Assembly: GCF_905397285.1 (NCBI RefSeq)
Contig: NZ_CAJPUX010000013.1
Coordinates: 1-64,000, forward strand
Direction: 5' to 3'
Length of the DNA: 64,000 nucleotides
Source: Cupriavidus plantarum
GTDB taxonomy: Bacteria > Pseudomonadota > Gammaproteobacteria > Burkholderiales > Burkholderiaceae
The translations under genes were made by a program, and so were the position numbers. The notes below the pieces were generated by a model that was given only the letters and a program-made list of their open reading frames with translations, searched no databases and was not told where the DNA came from. Position 1 is the stretch's first letter; the number at the start of each line of letters is the position of its first letter. This document shows positions 62,051 to 64,000 of the stretch, piece after piece.

Positions 62051-63505
62051 TCAATGCAGATAGCCGAGCGCGCGCCACCACGCGTAGTCGAGCGGCAGCA
62101 GCACGACAACGGTGATGGCCGCCAACGCGAGGCATAGCCGCGTGCCATGCCGCAATCCCACGCCGCCGAGCTGCATCGCGATCATGATCGGCGGCGACTG
62201 ATACGGCAGGAACACCGTGGAGAAGACGGGCACCTGCAGCATCAGCACGGTCTCGAGCGGCATCCCCGTGGCTGCCGCCAGATCCTTGGCCAGCGGCGTG
62301 AGCACGGCGGGCAATGCAGGCAGGGTCGATACCAGTCCCAGCGCCGCGCCCATCGCGCTCAGCGCGCCGACATTCCCGACGGTATGGCCGGGCGCAAGCG
62401 GCAGCCAATGCAGCAGCGCCCCGCTGATGGCCGTGCCGAGGCCCGTGGATTCGACGACGGCGCCCAATCCCAGAAAGCCGGCCACATACAGCAGCGGCAC
62501 GAGGTGCACCTGCTCGTTCAGGGCTTTCGACGGCACCAGGCCCATGCCGGGGAGCAGGCAGACGATGCACGCGGCCAGCGAGATCCATGCGGGCGAGATG
62601 CCATGCCACGCGTCGGTCGCGAAGCCAGCCACCGCCAGCGCGAGGATCACGGCAAGCTGCCGCTCCTGCCGGCTCATCGGCGCGTGATGCGCTGCCTGCT
62701 GCGGCGGCATCGGCCCCGTCTCCGGGAACAGCTTGCACACGAGCCATACGAGGATCACCGTCTTCAGCAATCCCAGCACCGGGAAATGCAGCAGCAGATA
62801 GCTGCCGTAGCTCAGGTTGATGCCATACAGCGAACTCGCGGCACCCAGCAGCACGCTGTTTGGGATGTTCGCGGGCAGGATCGTCGCGGGCGGCATGTAG
62901 CTGGCCGCGGCGACGGTCAGTACCATGCCGATGCGGCCGTTCGAGTGCGGACCGAAGCCGAGCCGGTCCGCCAATGCGAGCACGATCGGCATCAGCAGCA
63001 GCACGCGGCCCGTCGTCGAGGGCATCAGGAACGCGAGTCCCACGGCCGTCGCGGCGACGGTGGCGATGACCTGCGGATACCGGTTCGCGCGCTGATGGAA
63101 GATGCGGTCCGCGAGGCGGAGCGCGAGTCCCGTGTTGCGCAGCGCGACACCGGTGACGGCCCCCCCGAACATCAGCCACCACGCGGCGGAGGCGAAGCCG
63201 GAGAACACCACCGTCGGCGGCGCGATGTGGAACACCACCGCGCACAGGAAGAACAGCAGCGTGGTCGTCGGCTCGGGCAGCACGCCCACCGCCCAGCAGC
63301 AGACCGTCGATAGCACGAGCGCCGCGGCCAGGATCAGCTTGGGCGAGGCGCCAGCCGCATGCCCCGCGACTGTTGCCACGGCGATGCACGCGAGGATCAG
63401 CAGGGCGGCGCGAATCGAATCGGCGGCGCGTCCGGCGGTATTGGGGGGAGGCGGGGCAGTCTTGGCGGTCGCGCCTGTGTCGGTGCGTCCCGGTGTGGCG
63501 GTCAT
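62051..63505 (-). CDS. SLC13/DASS family permease
   Basis: A 484-residue inner-membrane protein with about 12 hydrophobic segments. Typical features are FLMPSTTGRVLLLMPIVLAL near the first substrate motif, YMPPATILPANIPNSVLLGA and LPALPAVLTPLAKDLAAATG near the second. Members carry di- and tricarboxylates or sulfate. It converges on the 5-oxoprolinase gene with 16 bases between stops, so it may take up its substrate. Confidence 0.9.
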   Translation of the reverse strand: MTATPGRTDTGATAKTAPPPPNTAGRAADSIRAALLILACIAVATVAGHAAGASPKLILAAALVLSTVCCWAVGVLPEPTTTLLFFLCAVVFHIAPPTVVFSGFASAAWWLMFGGAVTGVALRNTGLALRLADRIFHQRANRYPQVIATVAATAVGLAFLMPSTTGRVLLLMPIVLALADRLGFGPHSNGRIGMVLTVAAASYMPPATILPANIPNSVLLGAASSLYGINLSYGSYLLLHFPVLGLLKTVILVWLVCKLFPETGPMPPQQAAHHAPMSRQERQLAVILALAVAGFATDAWHGISPAWISLAACIVCLLPGMGLVPSKALNEQVHLVPLLYVAGFLGLGAVVESTGLGTAISGALLHWLPLAPGHTVGNVGALSAMGAALGLVSTLPALPAVLTPLAKDLAAATGMPLETVLMLQVPVFSTVFLPYQSPPIMIAMQLGGVGLRHGTRLCLALAAITVVVLLPLDYAWWRALGYLH

Positions 63506-63635
63506 GGCGGGTTGTCTCGGCTATGGCACCGTCCACGCGGCGGTGCCTGTTGTCGTGTACCGGCATCGTACGACGACATGCCCCCGCCGCGTTACATTTT
63601 TTAGGCAGCCCCTGACTATCGCGGGCTGCGCACGC

Positions 63636-64000
63636 TCAGCGCGCTTTCCGAAACGTCAGGTTGATGCGTTCGTGGCCCAGCACCGGATGGTCGCCGTCCG
63701 CCAGCGGCGCGATCCCATGGAACACGAGCCGAGATGGCCCGCCCCAGACGACCACATCGCCGTGGACGAGCCGGATCCGCGTGGGCCGGTCCGCCCGCCG
63801 CAATCCGCCAAACAGGAAGGTCGCGGGCAGCCCGAGCGATACCGATACGATGGGCGCGCCCAGATCCTGCTCGTCGCGATCCTGATGCAGCGACAGCCGC
63901 GTTCCCGGCAGATAACGGTTGATCAGGCAGGCGTCCGGCGCAAAGCCGTCATACCCGGCGGCCGACGCCGCGCGCCGCGCCAGCGAGAGAAATGGCGCCG
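63636..64000 (-). CDS. alkB: AlkB-type alpha-ketoglutarate-dependent DNA repair dioxygenase (truncated by window edge)
   Basis: The C-terminal 121 residues of AlkB lie at the right edge. They carry the substrate/ligand part DACLINRYLPGTRLSLHQDR with the iron-binding His-x-Asp (HQD), then SVSLGLPATFLFGG, the second iron His in RLVFHGIAPL and the 2-oxoglutarate Arg in ERINLTFRK. It oxidatively removes alkyl groups from 1-methyladenine and 3-methylcytosine. The 5' end is outside the window. Confidence 0.92.
   Translation of the reverse strand, partial: APFLSLARRAASAAGYDGFAPDACLINRYLPGTRLSLHQDRDEQDLGAPIVSVSLGLPATFLFGGLRRADRPTRIRLVHGDVVVWGGPSRLVFHGIAPLADGDHPVLGHERINLTFRKAR

Noticed and set aside
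58279..62148. Two 642-codon minus-strand frames opposite the 5-oxoprolinase gene
   Set aside because: His/Arg/Ala-rich translations without domains, entirely antisense to a well-supported enzyme.
63605..63629. Hairpin gcagccc / gggctgc between the SLC13 gene and alkB
   Set aside because: The T-run is on the wrong side for either gene's terminator, so it was not listed as one.

Overview
The window is a high-GC chromosomal segment from a Burkholderiaceae bacterium, most likely Cupriavidus or a close relative. The evidence is a lipopeptide-type siderophore NRPS locus, two Bug-family (tripartite tricarboxylate transport) binding proteins, a CzcCBA-type metal efflux operon and the general gene style. 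The genus is an inference; no rRNA or tRNA gene was seen.

1-17392: siderophore locus. A truncated NRPS (left edge), a large NRPS of order FAAL-PCP-C-A(Asp-like)-PCP-E-C-A-PCP and a FhuF-type ferric reductase form a leftward operon. A TonB-dependent receptor, a PvdE/SyrD-type ABC exporter, a stand-alone FecR N-terminal domain and an ECF sigma factor run rightward. Two almost identical 19-bp Fur-box-like sites precede the receptor and the sigma gene. The parts suggest a Fur-controlled sigma factor driving synthesis, export, uptake and reductive release of an acylated peptide siderophore.

17399-24165: a molybdenum hydroxylase pair (IorAB type), an LLM flavin monooxygenase with a Bug binding protein, and a DUF445 membrane protein.

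24166-30441: a visibly AT-richer island of small hypothetical and immunity-like genes, duplicated and broken fragments, a polymorphic-toxin C-terminal tail that overlaps an immunity-like gene, and a short FHA/CdiA-like fragment. It looks like a degraded contact-dependent-inhibition locus with orphan immunity genes and no intact toxin.

30442-48126: housekeeping and catabolic genes: WaaC heptosyltransferase, ABM protein, TauE/SafE exporter, PHB-depolymerase-like esterase, IMPACT protein and ferredoxin, two SDRs lacking the YxxxK motif, a DUF938 methyltransferase, a CoA-transferase/CoA-lyase pair, an HME-RND efflux operon, DUF883 and small proteins including a DPYTDGAK repeat protein.

48423-58127 and beyond: a sugar-acid type operon (IlvD/Edd dehydratase, RraA-type aldolase, 2-hydroxyacid dehydrogenase) diverging from a GntR regulator over a perfect 18-bp palindrome; BON and XRE proteins; then a 5-oxoproline/D-glutamate cluster (MFS transporter, DUF1445 cyclase-like protein, LysR, fused 5-oxoprolinase, SLC13 permease). 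The right edge holds a truncated AlkB.
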